From NCBI GenBank assembly GCA_030220185.1, contig JASPKZ010002332.1, positions 558,001 to 622,000 of the forward strand: a stretch of 64,000 nucleotides of DNA, in the 5' to 3' direction. The stretch comes from Diploptera punctata. Its lineage: Eukaryota; Arthropoda; Insecta; Blattodea; Blaberidae. The position numbers and the translations under genes are program-made. Below, in pieces: positions 42,001-45,400 of the stretch (position 1 is its first letter; every line of letters starts with the position of its first letter). The notes beneath the pieces were generated by a model. The model searched no databases. It saw nothing but the letters and a program-made list of their open reading frames with translations, and was not told the origin of the DNA.

Positions 42001-42009
42001 CAGTGCTGT
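2868..42009 (-). CDS. GTPBP1: GTPBP1-like GTPase, partial gene span (9 exons)
   Basis: Nine minus-strand coding exons (41898-42009, 36912-37092, 34530-34708, 30867-31030, 27152-27390, 13769-13913, 9590-9772, 3101-3236, 2868-3001) give 1,473 nt with every intron GT-AG and every phase matching, so one continuous 491-codon frame. The protein reads as the GTPBP1/GTPBP2 family of elongation-factor-like GTPases (translation/ribosome rescue and mRNA turnover in animals). It has the P-loop GNVDAGKST, the G3 motif DLAGHE, the G4 motif TKID, then beta-barrel domains 2 and 3. The first coding exon (divergent N-terminus) was not recognised upstream of 42,009. The poorly conserved C-terminal tail lies beyond the left edge. 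Introns reach about 13 kb and are packed with mobile elements, but no exon is disrupted. Identity to GTPBP1 rather than GTPBP2 rests on motif recall, not alignment. Confidence 0.9.
3101..3236 (-). CDS. GTPBP1: GTPBP1 exon h (domain 3)
   Basis: The exon runs from acceptor ggttacag to donor CTATGG|gtgagt. It encodes [20 protein letters not shown] and [20 protein letters not shown], then RYQAM. These are conserved domain 3 motifs ([16 protein letters not shown]). Phase 0 in, phase 1 out. Confidence 0.95.
3263..4103 (+). mobile_element. DUF4817-type DNA transposon remnant
   Basis: Terminal inverted repeats of about 110 bp (acagggtatccccaaac... and its diverged complement ending at cttgta) enclose an interrupted reading frame. 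The frame has [17 protein letters not shown] near the start and [20 protein letters not shown] in the middle. It ends in a segment resembling [11 protein letters not shown]...TGGRHFQ. This order matches the HTH and terminal parts of a common insect transposase with the DUF4817 helix-turn-helix. Stops, a frameshift and loss of the catalytic core make it dead. Confidence 0.6.
4840..5085. mobile_element. PLE-derived inverted dimer, 246 bp
   Basis: The TSD is ggtatgtgtat (4829-4839, 5086-5096). The arms are almost perfectly self-complementary around about 4,943. The tail aacctcaaaatataacttcc is on the right. Because the arms mirror each other, the same short spurious ORF appears on both strands. 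Confidence 0.85.
4948..4993 (+). ncRNA. Hammerhead-like motif (right arm, 4840-5085)
   Basis: ctgaagat, helix II aaaaca/tgtttt (6 bp), gaaa, then the palindromic helix III acatgt with NUH guc. Helix I pairing beyond the first base is poor. The mirror copy is on the minus strand at about 4890-4935. Confidence 0.5.
5290..5560. repeat. Degenerate PLE hairpin relic
   Basis: An inverted repeat (gaacctctggatcaggtc at 5349-5366 and its complement at 5418-5444) is followed by agtactgaagatgg...ccatgaacc, a decayed hammerhead core. It keeps the order GIY-YIG end to ribozyme seen in intact copies but has no usable ORF. Confidence 0.45.
5616..5895 (+). repeat. (CAT)n-led repeat, probably a LINE/SINE 3' region
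   Basis: A catcatcatcat run is followed by about 250 bp of pyrimidine-rich sequence (aagcttcttcacatcccctc, catctgattgcatcac). This is typical of a reverse-oriented 3' UTR with a trinucleotide tail. An ORF through it has no recognisable domain. Confidence 0.35.
6004..6321 (-). mobile_element. Non-LTR retrotransposon RT fragment
   Basis: The frame contains [34 protein letters not shown] and [19 protein letters not shown]. This is the segment after the RT palm of insect endonuclease/RT LINEs (FKYLG... to PVLLYGSETW). The Trp of the last motif is replaced. It is a 5'-truncated dead fragment. Confidence 0.75.
7035..7312 (-). mobile_element. tRNA-Leu/Ser-like SINE, family B
   Basis: On the minus strand the head gtcccgcgccgtagccgagc carries A box tagccgagcggttaagg and B box ggttcgagtctcc. 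The body follows (atttcggccagtatgggac, ggctccaggttgaggaacc, cctctgtgattgacacatgtg). Other copies lie at 32,765-32,900 (-), 42,866-43,250 (+) and as tails at 35,900-35,990 and 42,694-42,800. Confidence 0.75.
7405..7478 (-). tRNA. tRNA-like module, left arm
   Basis: The cloverleaf is good: acceptor gcctcgg/tctaggc with one mismatch, D arm gctc/gagc, anticodon stem ttggc/gccaa with loop ccggaaa (GGA at 34-36 but C at 33), T arm ccggg/cccgg with ttcgagt. U33 is missing, which argues against function. Confidence 0.4.
7763..7836 (+). tRNA. tRNA-like module, right arm
   Basis: This is the mirror of the 7,405-7,478 module with nearly the same sequence and the same C33/GGA loop. A-box and B-box regions are intact, so Pol III recognition remains plausible. 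Confidence 0.4.
8930..9275 (+). mobile_element. LINE 3' end with (GAA)n tail
   Basis: The frame reads [20 protein letters not shown], then [20 protein letters not shown] and [16 protein letters not shown], the terminal segment of insect non-LTR RT ORFs (W..H..RM...P). It is followed by cagaacgggcatcatcaccc and gaagaagaagaagaag. Confidence 0.75.
9303..9468. mobile_element. Short PLE-type hairpin, 166 bp
   Basis: The TSD is imperfect, gttgatatacaa/ggtgatatacaa (9291-9302, 9469-9480). The arms start at cttacctcatag and the right tail is aacctcataatgttatttcc. The central part is short and no hammerhead core is visible. Confidence 0.65.
9590..9772 (-). CDS. GTPBP1: GTPBP1 exon g (beta-barrel domain 2)
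   Basis: The exon runs from acceptor ttgtgaag to donor CTCAAGAAG|gtttgt. It encodes [51 protein letters not shown] and SFALKK, the typical EF-Tu-like domain 2 of GTPBP1. It is exactly 61 codons, phase 0 at both ends. Confidence 0.95.
9955..10165 (-). mobile_element. tRNA-like SINE, family E
   Basis: On the minus strand tgtggttgaggcaatatgc (A-box-like) and a weak B box precede gcctttaatggaaatgagta and a body ending near gtagtgggatcac. An open frame crosses it but shows no protein family. Confidence 0.4.
10170..11745. other. Intronic sequence without recognised features
   Basis: AT-rich intron of GTPBP1 between exons f and g. I see no gene, tRNA or element boundary that I can defend here. Confidence 0.5.
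11770..11842 (-). tRNA. tRNA-like module, left arm of palindrome
   Basis: Acceptor gctcagg/tctgagc pairs fully (one G-U). D arm and T arm (cccgg/ccggg, ttcaagt) are intact. The anticodon arm is irregular: cttgg/ccaag encloses 9 nt, with AGA in the best-aligned loop. Confidence 0.4.
12171..12243 (+). tRNA. tRNA-like module, right arm of palindrome
   Basis: Mirror of the 11,770-11,842 module, apparently identical. It has the same 7-bp acceptor and the same irregular anticodon loop. Confidence 0.4.
12440..13390 (+). mobile_element. LINE RT remnant
   Basis: Frames with stops read [19 protein letters not shown], then [13 protein letters not shown] (RT catalytic YADD), [14 protein letters not shown], and after a frameshift FKYLGTI-type sequence. 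The C-terminal domain ends ...[27 protein letters not shown] and HMATNLQVQ. The catalytic box survives, but several stops and shifts make it a pseudogene. Confidence 0.8.
13455..13640 (-). mobile_element. tRNA-like SINE, family D
   Basis: On the minus strand gtctgtcctggtagactaat with an A-box-like start, gattcaatccctgctgggg as B box, then aatggatttttaaggacat. A diverged relative lies at 14,335-14,410. Confidence 0.45.
13769..13913 (-). CDS. GTPBP1: GTPBP1 exon f (end of G domain, start of domain 2)
   Basis: The exon runs from acceptor atttacag to donor GTTCCT|gtgagt. It encodes [25 protein letters not shown] and [14 protein letters not shown]. The SNVTGENL segment carries the G5-type SxV motif. 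The intron on its 5' side (13,914-27,151) is about 13.2 kb, the largest in the gene, and holds the tRNA-like array and most ribozyme hairpins. Confidence 0.95.
14660..14885. mobile_element. PLE-derived hairpin
   Basis: The tail gaagtaacattatgagg is on the left. Arms cttacctcataaattg/caatttatgaggtaag enclose a shorter left ribozyme remnant and a complete right one. I could not pair a TSD confidently. Confidence 0.65.
14795..14837 (+). ncRNA. Hammerhead-like motif
   Basis: ctgacgat, helix II gaagca/tgcttt (6 bp with one G-U), gaaa, palindromic helix III atgcat, NUH ending in c. Helix I begins with aa/tt and then fades. Confidence 0.55.
15110..15560. repeat. Degenerate PLE hairpin
   Basis: Arms are marked by cacctcatatcttgctctc (15,151) and its diverged complement near 15,495. 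The left arm has a decayed ribozyme core (minus: ctgaaaat, ggtgga/tccatc, then aacacatgt). It lies just left of the tRNA-like array. Confidence 0.45.
15633..15705 (-). tRNA. tRNA-like module
   Basis: Minus strand gcctaggtagctcac...ccagtctaggc. The acceptor pairs 7/7 with one G-U. The anticodon-stem pairing is poor (ttgac opposite gtcaa is changed by gagagtc). Confidence 0.4.
16031..16077 (-). ncRNA. Hammerhead ribozyme motif, left arm
   Basis: Mirror of the right-arm motif: minus strand ctgacgat, gaacat/atgttt, gaaa, tcgcga, ta, tcatgg. Confidence 0.65.
16091..16137 (+). ncRNA. Hammerhead ribozyme motif, right arm
   Basis: Helix I tatgg/tcatg flanks CUGACGA; helix II is gaacat/atgttt with loop gatt; then GAAA. 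Helix III is the self-complementary aucgcgau, and the cleavage position would follow ua at 16,132. All invariant core positions are present, with one extra nucleotide (u) before helix II, as in the other copies. Confidence 0.7.
16208..16279 (-). tRNA. tRNA-like module
   Basis: Minus strand gcctaggtgtctcagatgg...ggttcaaaccccagtctaggc. The anticodon loop atagaaa gives AGA at 34-36. The D stem is damaged (gtctc). Confidence 0.4.
16460..16531 (+). tRNA. tRNA-like module, array unit 1
   Basis: gcctaggtacctcagatgg, anticodon region attgacatagagagtcaaa, T arm ctggg ttcaaac cccag. Acceptor gcctagg/tctaggc pairs fully. Confidence 0.4.
16760..16831 (+). tRNA. tRNA-like module, array unit 2
   Basis: Exactly 300 bp after unit 1. 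Anticodon stem ttgac/gtcaa with loop atagaaa (U33, AGA at 34-36). Short variable loop, unlike a normal tRNA-Ser. T arm intact. Confidence 0.4.
17060..17131 (+). tRNA. tRNA-like module, array unit 3
   Basis: 300 bp after unit 2, with gcttaggtggctcagatgg and ...ccagtctaagc. The acceptor pair carries a compensatory change (ctta/taag against ccta/tagg in the neighbours), which is notable. Confidence 0.45.
17188..17260 (-). tRNA. tRNA-like module
   Basis: Minus copy with a good T arm and a broken anticodon stem. A half copy of the opposite orientation follows at 17,278-17,331. Confidence 0.35.
17559..17631 (+). tRNA. tRNA-like module
   Basis: gcctaggtagctcactggg...ccagtctaggc. Its upstream unit (17,340-17,550) matches the array unit. 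Confidence 0.4.
18285..18395 (-). mobile_element. SINE family A tail fragment
   Basis: catccatagtaattctgcct, aggtctttcactgcaatcat and catgctatgctttgcagc match the tail of the full copies at 53,040 and 63,484. Confidence 0.6.
18744..18787 (-). ncRNA. Hammerhead-like motif at the PLE 3' end
   Basis: Minus strand atga|ctgaagaa, helix II ggaca/tgtct, gaaa, helix III with one mismatch (aacgtcggt), NUH = guu; tga/tca starts helix I. It lies directly after the GIY-YIG reading frame. Confidence 0.6.
19439..19486 (-). ncRNA. Hammerhead ribozyme motif
   Basis: Same core as 16,031-16,077: ctgacgat, gaacat/atgttt, gaaatcgcgata. Confidence 0.65.
19579..19626 (+). ncRNA. Hammerhead ribozyme motif
   Basis: Right arm: ttatgg|ctgacgat...gaaatcgcgata|tcatgg. 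Helix I uuaugg/ucaugg pairs over 6 bp including G-U pairs. Confidence 0.7.
20037..20205 (+). mobile_element. SINE-type tail fragment
   Basis: aaggactctcctggcatttt, atcatatcattgggggtaac and cctccaccctcagaaatggg match 1,410-1,550. Confidence 0.45.
20460..20615 (+). repeat. PLE terminus relic
   Basis: cgctgatactgcggtgctg, acatagatgtatgaggtaag and the tail gagaaataacattgtgaggc match the relic at 550-650. Only one arm remains. Confidence 0.45.
20747..20817 (-). tRNA. tRNA-like module
   Basis: Minus strand gcctgaatgccataatg..., anticodon stem ctagc/gctag with loop atatAAA (AUA), T arm with gggttcaaatccc. It is flanked by the family's tttctttt side. Confidence 0.4.
21131..21178 (-). ncRNA. Hammerhead-like motif
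   Basis: Mirror of the 21,246 motif: minus ctgaagttgatatagaaga, atatcgaaacatg. The core after ctgaag is altered in this arm (gtt). Confidence 0.45.
21246..21293 (+). ncRNA. Hammerhead-like motif
   Basis: ctgaagat, helix II gatgta/tatatc, gaaa, palindromic helix III acatgt, NUH ending guu. Helix I is weak. Confidence 0.5.
21355..21425 (-). tRNA. tRNA-like module
   Basis: Second copy of the 20,747 type, with the same loop (atgtataaagc variant) and decayed acceptor. Confidence 0.35.
21672..22072. mobile_element. PLE hairpin, first of two sharing one TSD
   Basis: The 12-bp acttataaaatt lies at 21660-21671, 22073-22084 and 24892-24903, so two elements share one target sequence. The arms are near-identical (ctcacctcatacttcataa / its complement) and the right tail is aacctcatagtgttatttcc. 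The apex keeps cagtcctctctccttataac and the end of the coding region. Confidence 0.9.
22085..24891. mobile_element. PLE inverted dimer with GIY-YIG arms and a nested DNA transposon
   Basis: The right arm (24,186-24,790, plus) encodes [34 protein letters not shown] and, after a 1-nt shift, [20 protein letters not shown] with [20 protein letters not shown] and [20 protein letters not shown]. The left arm is the mirror image and is interrupted by a transposon at 22,572-24,048. Both arms end in the same box and tail as 21,672-22,072. Confidence 0.85.
22572..24048 (+). mobile_element. Unclassified cut-and-paste transposon nested in a PLE arm
   Basis: Inverted ends gctcagtggaataagggccc / its complement enclose 1.48 kb. 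The target caatt (22567-22571, 24049-24053) is duplicated and the host GIY-YIG arm resumes exactly. Internal fragments read [20 protein letters not shown] (22,862) and, at 23,145-23,327, [20 protein letters not shown] followed by ADFGVIEK. The GH(T/S)FLPCDxDFGxIEK string recurs in insect transposase-like proteins. I cannot name the superfamily. Confidence 0.65.
25134..25205 (-). tRNA. tRNA-like module
   Basis: Minus gcttggatagctcagttga..., anticodon stem tcagc/gctga, loop gcataaa, T arm cggg with gattcaattcc. The acceptor pairs 7/7 with G-U pairs. This is one of the better-folding copies, but position 33 is C. Confidence 0.45.
25288..25950. mobile_element. PLE inverted dimer with coding ends, 663 bp
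   Basis: The TSD gtaatgagta occurs at 25278-25287 and 25951-25960. Left tail taggaaataacagtatgagg. The arms contain the end of the GIY-YIG frame (ELTIWEKI type, with stops) and a decayed ribozyme: minus tcgacaat, gttgca/tgtgac, gaaa, palindromic actatagt, guc. Confidence 0.85.
26254..26300 (-). ncRNA. Hammerhead ribozyme motif
   Basis: Mirror of 26,387-26,426: minus ctgagaat, ggaaca/tgttcc, gaaactagttta. G8 of the core is changed to A here. Confidence 0.55.
26387..26426 (+). ncRNA. Hammerhead ribozyme motif
   Basis: ata|ctgaggat, helix II ggaaca/tgttcc perfect 6 bp, gaaa, palindromic helix III actagt, then u|tat; ata/tat starts helix I. The full CUGANGA core is intact. Confidence 0.7.
26515..26640. 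repeat. PLE terminus relic
   Basis: catctcaccttataac, gatatgagatgagg and the tail aaatctcatagtgaaatttcc give the same order as intact hairpins, heavily decayed. Confidence 0.4.
26860..26976. repeat. 61-bp tandem duplication
   Basis: tagatatatcaacttttgaa ... caaaattataaaaaaat occurs twice back to back with a 61-bp period and no visible difference. Confidence 0.85.
27152..27390 (-). CDS. GTPBP1: GTPBP1 exon e (G4 motif)
   Basis: The exon runs from acceptor gttaacag to donor GAAAG|gtaagg. It encodes [39 protein letters not shown] (G4 = TKID) and [19 protein letters not shown]. This is the end of the nucleotide-binding fold. Phase 0 in, phase 2 out. Confidence 0.95.
28558..28600 (-). ncRNA. Hammerhead ribozyme motif
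   Basis: Minus tga|ctgaagag, helix II ggtcaagatattgtct, gaaa, tcgccag; mirror of the plus motif with a few changes. Confidence 0.55.
28787..28829 (+). ncRNA. Hammerhead ribozyme motif
   Basis: tga|ctgaaga, helix II, gaaa, helix III acc gcc ggt (3 bp), NUH gua, then tca pairing with tga. Confidence 0.6.
29300..30090 (+). mobile_element. LINE 3' half with an internally duplicated 3' end
   Basis: The frame reads [50 protein letters not shown], then (29,665) [55 protein letters not shown] and [16 protein letters not shown]. The 3' end from ggatccccaaagctgttta to the (GAA)n tail is present at 29,527-29,664 and again at 29,949-30,087. The first copy splits the ORF. Confidence 0.8.
30147..30470 (-). 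mobile_element. LINE RNase H/zinc-knuckle tail fragment
   Basis: The frame contains [20 protein letters not shown], then [35 protein letters not shown]. This is the CPxC..H...C end of RNase H-bearing non-LTR ORFs. It is a different clade from the (GAA)n LINEs. Confidence 0.7.
30867..31030 (-). CDS. GTPBP1: GTPBP1 exon d (G3 motif)
   Basis: The exon runs from acceptor gttttcag to donor CTTATG|gtaatt. It encodes [20 protein letters not shown], then [20 protein letters not shown] and [19 protein letters not shown] is the G3 (Walker B/switch II) element with the His expected of translational GTPases. It ends in phase 0, and the next exon continues [14 protein letters not shown]. Confidence 0.95.
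31290..31500. repeat. Inverted repeat of unknown type
   Basis: gaagaagatttccgggctat...gtggtcttgaggcttgaagg mirrors aacttcaaggaccacgacct...cagaaatcttcttcatg. It resembles a hairpin of the PLE size class but has no ribozyme core, tail or TSD that I can see. Confidence 0.4.
32159..32226 (+). tRNA. tRNA-like module, 5'-truncated
   Basis: Begins at the D arm (agctcagttggtagagcact) and continues through the same ccggaaa loop as 7,763 to tctaggc. Confidence 0.35.
32456..32528 (+). tRNA. tRNA-like module
   Basis: gcctcggtagctcagttgg..., loop ccggaaa, T arm cccaggttcaagtctcgg with mismatches. About 300 bp after the previous module, the same spacing as in the 16-17 kb array. Confidence 0.4.
32765..32900 (-). 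mobile_element. SINE family B fragment
   Basis: Minus gtctcgcgccgtaggcgagt...ggttcgagtctctacgggg matches the head of 7,035-7,312. Confidence 0.65.
33760..33806 (-). ncRNA. Hammerhead ribozyme motif
   Basis: Minus atta|ctgaagat, helix II based on gaag/cttt, gaaa, palindromic helix III actgcagt, NUH gua, taat pairing with atta (4-bp helix I). Confidence 0.65.
33899..33948 (+). ncRNA. Hammerhead ribozyme motif, mutated arm
   Basis: Same core (ctgaagat...gaaattgcaata). Helix III is attgcaat, still palindromic after two changes relative to the other arm. Position 1.1 is changed to c. Confidence 0.55.
34530..34708 (-). CDS. GTPBP1: GTPBP1 exon c (P-loop/G1, switch I)
   Basis: The exon lies between acceptor ttctctag and donor TATGG|gtaag. 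It encodes [20 protein letters not shown], with the G1 P-loop GNVDAGKST, then GELDNGRG...[24 protein letters not shown], the switch I/G2 region diagnostic of the GTPBP1/2 family. There are no internal stops, and coding is intact despite flanking repeats on both sides. Confidence 0.95.
34751..34909 (+). mobile_element. Short LINE 3'-end insertion fused to a PLE-type tail
   Basis: The TSD tgctttgact occurs at 34741-34750 and 34910-34919. The insert holds gggaaaattttctataggat, ggccttggcctaatacttg, (GAA)n, then aaaaaatcactatgaggttt, which is the tail of the PLE hairpins. Confidence 0.7.
35233..36600 (+). mobile_element. PIF/Harbinger-like transposon remnant
   Basis: Near 35,466 a frame reads [20 protein letters not shown], then [20 protein letters not shown] and [16 protein letters not shown], followed in a shifted frame by [10 protein letters not shown]. 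This matches the N-terminal part of HARBI1-type transposases. Both ends are rich in gaagcatatgcttc-type short palindromes (35,260-35,420 and 36,430-36,590). A SINE B tail is inserted near 35,900. The catalytic region is missing. Confidence 0.6.
35900..35990 (+). mobile_element. SINE family B tail fragment
   Basis: cgtctacctctgtgattaac, cacatgtggacgtgagac and cctgtcacgcttggagt match the SINE B 3' part at 43,180-43,250. Confidence 0.55.
36912..37092 (-). CDS. GTPBP1: GTPBP1 exon b
   Basis: The exon lies between acceptor gatacag and donor ATAAG|gtaatt and encodes window residues 38-97. It contains the helical [17 protein letters not shown] stretch and [11 protein letters not shown]...QYLVRRRV...FLEIR, the conserved lead-in to the P-loop. 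Phases (2 nt in, 2 nt out) match both neighbours. The intron upstream (37,093-41,897) holds a pogo-like transposon that itself carries an inverted-dimer Penelope insertion. Confidence 0.9.
37311..37364 (-). ncRNA. Hammerhead ribozyme motif, left arm
   Basis: Mirror of 38,424-38,475 with the same ctgaagat, gccctc/gagggc, gaaacgtc. Confidence 0.65.
38424..38475 (+). ncRNA. Hammerhead ribozyme motif, right arm
   Basis: gcca|CUGAAGA u, helix II gccctc/gagggc (perfect 6 bp), GAAA. Then the minimal self-complementary helix III acgu, NUH guc and uggu, which pairs with gcca (helix I). A helix III this small would need a dimer to be stable. Confidence 0.7.
40384..40852 (+). mobile_element. Single-arm PLE with GIY-YIG end and ribozyme, 469 bp
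   Basis: The TSD tttcagttttatatt / tttcaattttatatt occurs at 40369-40383 and 40853-40867. The left tail gttgggaaataaacattatg is followed directly by coding sequence: [20 protein letters not shown], then [20 protein letters not shown] and [11 protein letters not shown]. The ribozyme and the box follow. Unlike the others it is not an inverted dimer. Confidence 0.85.
40754..40800 (+). ncRNA. Hammerhead ribozyme motif
   Basis: gttgtgg|CUGAAGA u, helix II ggacat/atgttt, GAAA, helix III ac..gt with loop tgcg, NUH guu, then tcgtg pairing with tgtgg (G-U rich). Confidence 0.65.
41041..41114 (-). tRNA. tRNA-like module with GUA loop
   Basis: Minus gactgaattagctcagtgg..., anticodon stem tcagc/gctga, loop ttgtaaa (U33, GUA = Tyr anticodon), T arm with ggtttgattccc, acceptor 6/7. 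There is no intron, whereas eukaryotic tRNA-Tyr genes usually have one. This is the best anticodon loop among the copies, but the V and T arms look degenerate. Confidence 0.4.
41665..41738. repeat. CA/CG-rich dinucleotide microsatellite
   Basis: (ca)n with (cg/ca) interruptions (cacgcacgcacg) for about 74 bp. Short ORFs on both strands here are artefacts of the repeat. Confidence 0.9.
41898..42009 (-). CDS. GTPBP1: GTPBP1 exon a (N-terminal pre-GTPase region)
   Basis: The exon follows the acceptor tttcag and ends at donor GAAG|gtattt. It encodes window residues 1-37, including [13 protein letters not shown] and [13 protein letters not shown], the charged segment that precedes the GTPase domain in GTPBP1 proteins. 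It starts in phase 0 and ends in phase 1, matching the next exon. The upstream coding exon that supplies the initiator Met was not found in 42,010-64,000. Confidence 0.85.
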
Positions 42010-42094
42010 CTGAAATTAATGCAGGATATTTAAAATATATTATATTCATCCAAATATAAAGTAGAGTACTAAAAGTTTGAGTTATCTTATAAGG

Positions 42095-42395
42095 ATATAC
42101 AGGGTAGGGTTGAGGGATGAGATGAAGTTCCCATATTGTAGAGGTCTGTGAATGACAAGGGTACCAGTTGACCATGCCTAATGCACCGTCGCATGAGTGG
42201 ATGAACGAAATGGATGAGATTAGTATGAAGAAATGGAGGAATGAAATTTGTGGTAGGGGAAAATAGGAGAAACCCCAAGAAAAAACTGCCCAAGCTCCAT
42301 TTCGTCCACCACGAAACCCAAATGGAGTGACTGAGACTTGATCTTGAGACCCCACGGTGAGAGGTGAGTGTCTAACCAATTGTGCCACAAAGCTG
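42095..42395 (-). mobile_element. tRNA-derived SINE, family C
   Basis: Minus acagctttgtggcacaattg with A box tggcacaattggttag and B box ggtctcaagatcaagtctc. It is followed by tttgggtttcgtggtgg, then the body to ggggatgagatgaagtt. About 300 bp long. Confidence 0.55.
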
Positions 42396-42865
42396 TCTTA
42401 AAAAGATAGTGGAGTTAAAAATAATACATTTTATTGTCTAGAAAACAGAGAATAAAAATATATTTTTTTAAAATTAAGTTTGACTGCTGTTTCCAAAGAC
42501 AAAGTACATAATGCCACATACTCTTACGTAAGATTTAGAGTAACAGTAAAACCCAGCAGTGAGACAAAAGAGTGAAAATCACAAGATTATAGCTAGGTAA
42601 AGAAAAAGGAATAAAATGTTTACAGAATATCATGCTCACTGTAACACCAACATGAATTTCAAAATTAAAGAAATTAAATGTTACTGTGTACATGTCACCT
42701 CTACAATGGCTAGATGATCGTCTACCTCTGAAATGACAAGTAGATGTGAAGCCAGCAGCTTGGCTGGTACGCTAAGAACTTTCTACACTTGTTGTGCCAT
42801 GGAGTTTTTAAAAGCTACTATGTTTTTTAGTCAACATCTACATTTTAAGTTCTGTGCCAGAGCCG

Positions 42866-43250
42866 AGAGGTTTAATACATTATGGCTTGATGCAGAGCTA
42901 TGGGACTAGCACTGATTCAAGTCCCCATATGGGAAGAAAAAATCTCAGTATGAATCTCAAAAAAAAAAAAAAAAAAGCAGGGGGAGTCCAAAGTCCGAGT
43001 TGGGCTATAAAAACTATAGGATGGATGGATTGATGGAACTGGTGGCCACCCAGCATCTTGAGAGAATTTGTGTAGCTACAAGAAGTAACAGCTCCAGGTT
43101 GAGAAAACCAGTTATAATGCCTGGGAGACCCAACATGCTGATCACATGTCACCCTCTATACTAGTTGAATGATTGTCCACCTCTGTGATTGACACATGTG
43201 GATGTGAAGCCAGCAGCCTAATAAGTCTTCTAGATCTGTCATGCCATGCA
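42866..43250 (+). mobile_element. SINE family B, nearly full copy
   Basis: agccgagaggtttaatacat (A-box region), gattcaagtccccatatgg (B box), an A-run, ctggtggccacccagcatc, gctccaggttgagaaaacc and cctctgtgattgacacatgtg. A tail-only copy of the same family precedes it at 42,694-42,800. Confidence 0.6.
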
Positions 43251-43934
43251 GATTTATTTTTAATATGGTTAAACTTTCAACTGGATTACATCAATTTAAA
43301 ATCATATGAAGTGAGTGACCAGAAAAATGAAATACCTAAGTAAATTTTTTTCCCATTGACCTACATGGGATTTCACCTTCTTATGAATATCTGATAAAAT
43401 ACATATTTCAAACTAATATAAGTAATAAAAAATGAGAACACAAGATCTTCAAAACAAATGTAATACATTACAGGATTGTAAACTTTAAAGAGATTGAAGA
43501 TTTGTATAGAAAAATAGTTCCCCAGAAAAAGTTTATAAAACTGAACTTGGCTCAACCTTCTCGGGCAACTTTATTACTATATAGTGTGTATCATTTATCT
43601 TGACCAATGGAATTATTTTATCCTTTGTAGTATAAATAATGCACAATGCTGTTAAAATGGATCATAAGTAACAAACTAGATCGATACTTATCAATTACCT
43701 CTTTTAAATCTTTGCCCTATTACACGGTACCAATACTTTTTTTTCTACTCTAACATCTAATGAAATCATTCACTACTATGTCCTACATTGTAAATATGAT
43801 TTATTTTTTTCTTTAAACTACTGACAATATCTTAAGTTATCTGTTATATGAAAATATTTTTTTGTTATATATGATTAGTTAGCTATGTTTAGCTTGTAAT
43901 AATTTTTCTCTTAAGTTAGGATATCTTTACTTTA

Positions 43935-44099
43935 TTAAGTTATGTACGTAGGAAATAACACTATGAGGTTTATTCTAATATTGGTTAGTTGTTTCTTGAC
44001 TCACATCATACTTCTTAACTCCCACGCAGACTCGAGTTTCTTCACTTCATTTGTGACATTCTCAATGCTGTATTATGTTCACAACTGATATTTAGTTAA
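43935..44099 (-). mobile_element. Truncated PLE terminus, 165 bp
   Basis: The TSD atatctttacttta occurs at 43921-43934 and 44100-44113. It holds tail taggaaataacactatgagg, the box and a partial ribozyme of the 21.7-kb subfamily (gagtttcttcacttcatttg). It ends abruptly inside the arm, giving a single-arm 5'-truncated insertion. Confidence 0.8.
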
Positions 44100-44569
44100 A
44101 TATCTTTACTTTAATAATTAAATTGGAGACAGCAATCCCAAATGAAGCAACGCAACTGGCAGGTAACATGAACATTGCAATAAATTAACCATCTTTCATA
44201 GCAATATCTGCAGGATCCATAATGTTTAAGCTTATATCACGATTTTTAGATTACGGTATGTTTATATCCAATTCTAATTATCGTTTTATTTTTCATTAAC
44301 TATTTCTGACAAAAAAAAAATGTCAGGTGGCTAATCACATTCTACAAAAGTAATTTGTCTGCTTTTTGGCATTTTTTTAAAATTATGGTAATATATCATT
44401 TATGCTACAATCCTCAAATTTCTATTCAAGAACAAAATGATAAAATATTTTCATACAAAAGTTGAACAATTATAAGGAGGAAATAATACTACAGGAAGTC
44501 AACTTGTAGCATTACTTATTAAGAAGGTATAAGTAACAACTTAGTTTATTTAATAAAACGTATAATGGA

Positions 44570-45400
44570 AATTAACATTATGAGGCTTTCAAATTAAATG
44601 AGTCATAAATTATCTCACCTCATACACTCCGTGTACTTCACAGCACAGGACCATGATTTCTGGAACGTCGTACACCTCTACATTTCAGAAACTGAGATTC
44701 TGTGCTGTGAAGAACACACATTGTATGAGGTAAGATAATACAGTAAAACCTGTCTTAGCCAGAACCTTTATAAGAAGGAAACCTGTAGAGATGGAAAAAA
44801 ATCTCCAGAACGGTACGATTTTATATGTAAAATCATCCTGTATAAGCCAGAAACCTTCATAACACGGAAATGGAATGGTTTTTAAAGTACCAATAGTTAA
44901 TTTTTACCTCAGTAAGATGGAAAATTATTCTTAAGGACGTTCTAATTACAGTATTAATGACCACATGTGAAAATTCTGCATATAACGCTTTCTGCATTAT
45001 ATCGTTTTACCTACTTGTCTTGCCATTGTATTGCAGGTATACCCTTGCTTATGTGTGACAGCAGGGAATCCCTGCTTTTCCTTGCCTGCTTACGTTACCT
45101 GCAAGGGAGTTGGAAAACTCTTCAGTCTTCCTGTAGTTGAGTTCCTTCTCGCTTTTGTGTAAAAAAAATTGTTTTGTATTGCCGTGCAAACTGAGCTGTG
45201 TTACATACACTATTTTGTCTGTATTTCAGTCAATATGTTATATCTTTAAAGTGTGCATGTAAAACCTTACACTGCGTGAGAAAATTCAAGCTTGTAATTT
45301 GGGAACCCTTCATAAGAAGGAAAATTGCCAAGACGGAAAAATATTTAAGGAACTGCCATGTTCCTTCATAGACAGGTTTTACTGTATAAGACTTACTTTA
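44570..45400. mobile_element. PLE hairpin split by a Tigger-like MITE
   Basis: The tail ggaaattaacattatgaggc and left arm ctcacctcatacactccgtg run to the right arm gtatgaggtaagataat. That arm is cut at 44,740 and resumes after the MITE as agacttactttatttatta. An imperfect TSD acttagtttattta / acttactttattta flanks the whole. Confidence 0.6.
44741..45384. mobile_element. Tigger/pogo-type MITE, 644 bp
   Basis: Inverted ends cagtaaaacctgtct...agacaggttttactg with a TA duplication on both sides (44739-44740, 45385-45386). It has no transposase, so it is non-autonomous. Confidence 0.8.

Noticed and set aside
44640..44730. Hammerhead motif in the 44.6-kb hairpin
   Set aside because: gaaatcatggtcc resembles the 3' half, but no CUGANGA core precedes it.
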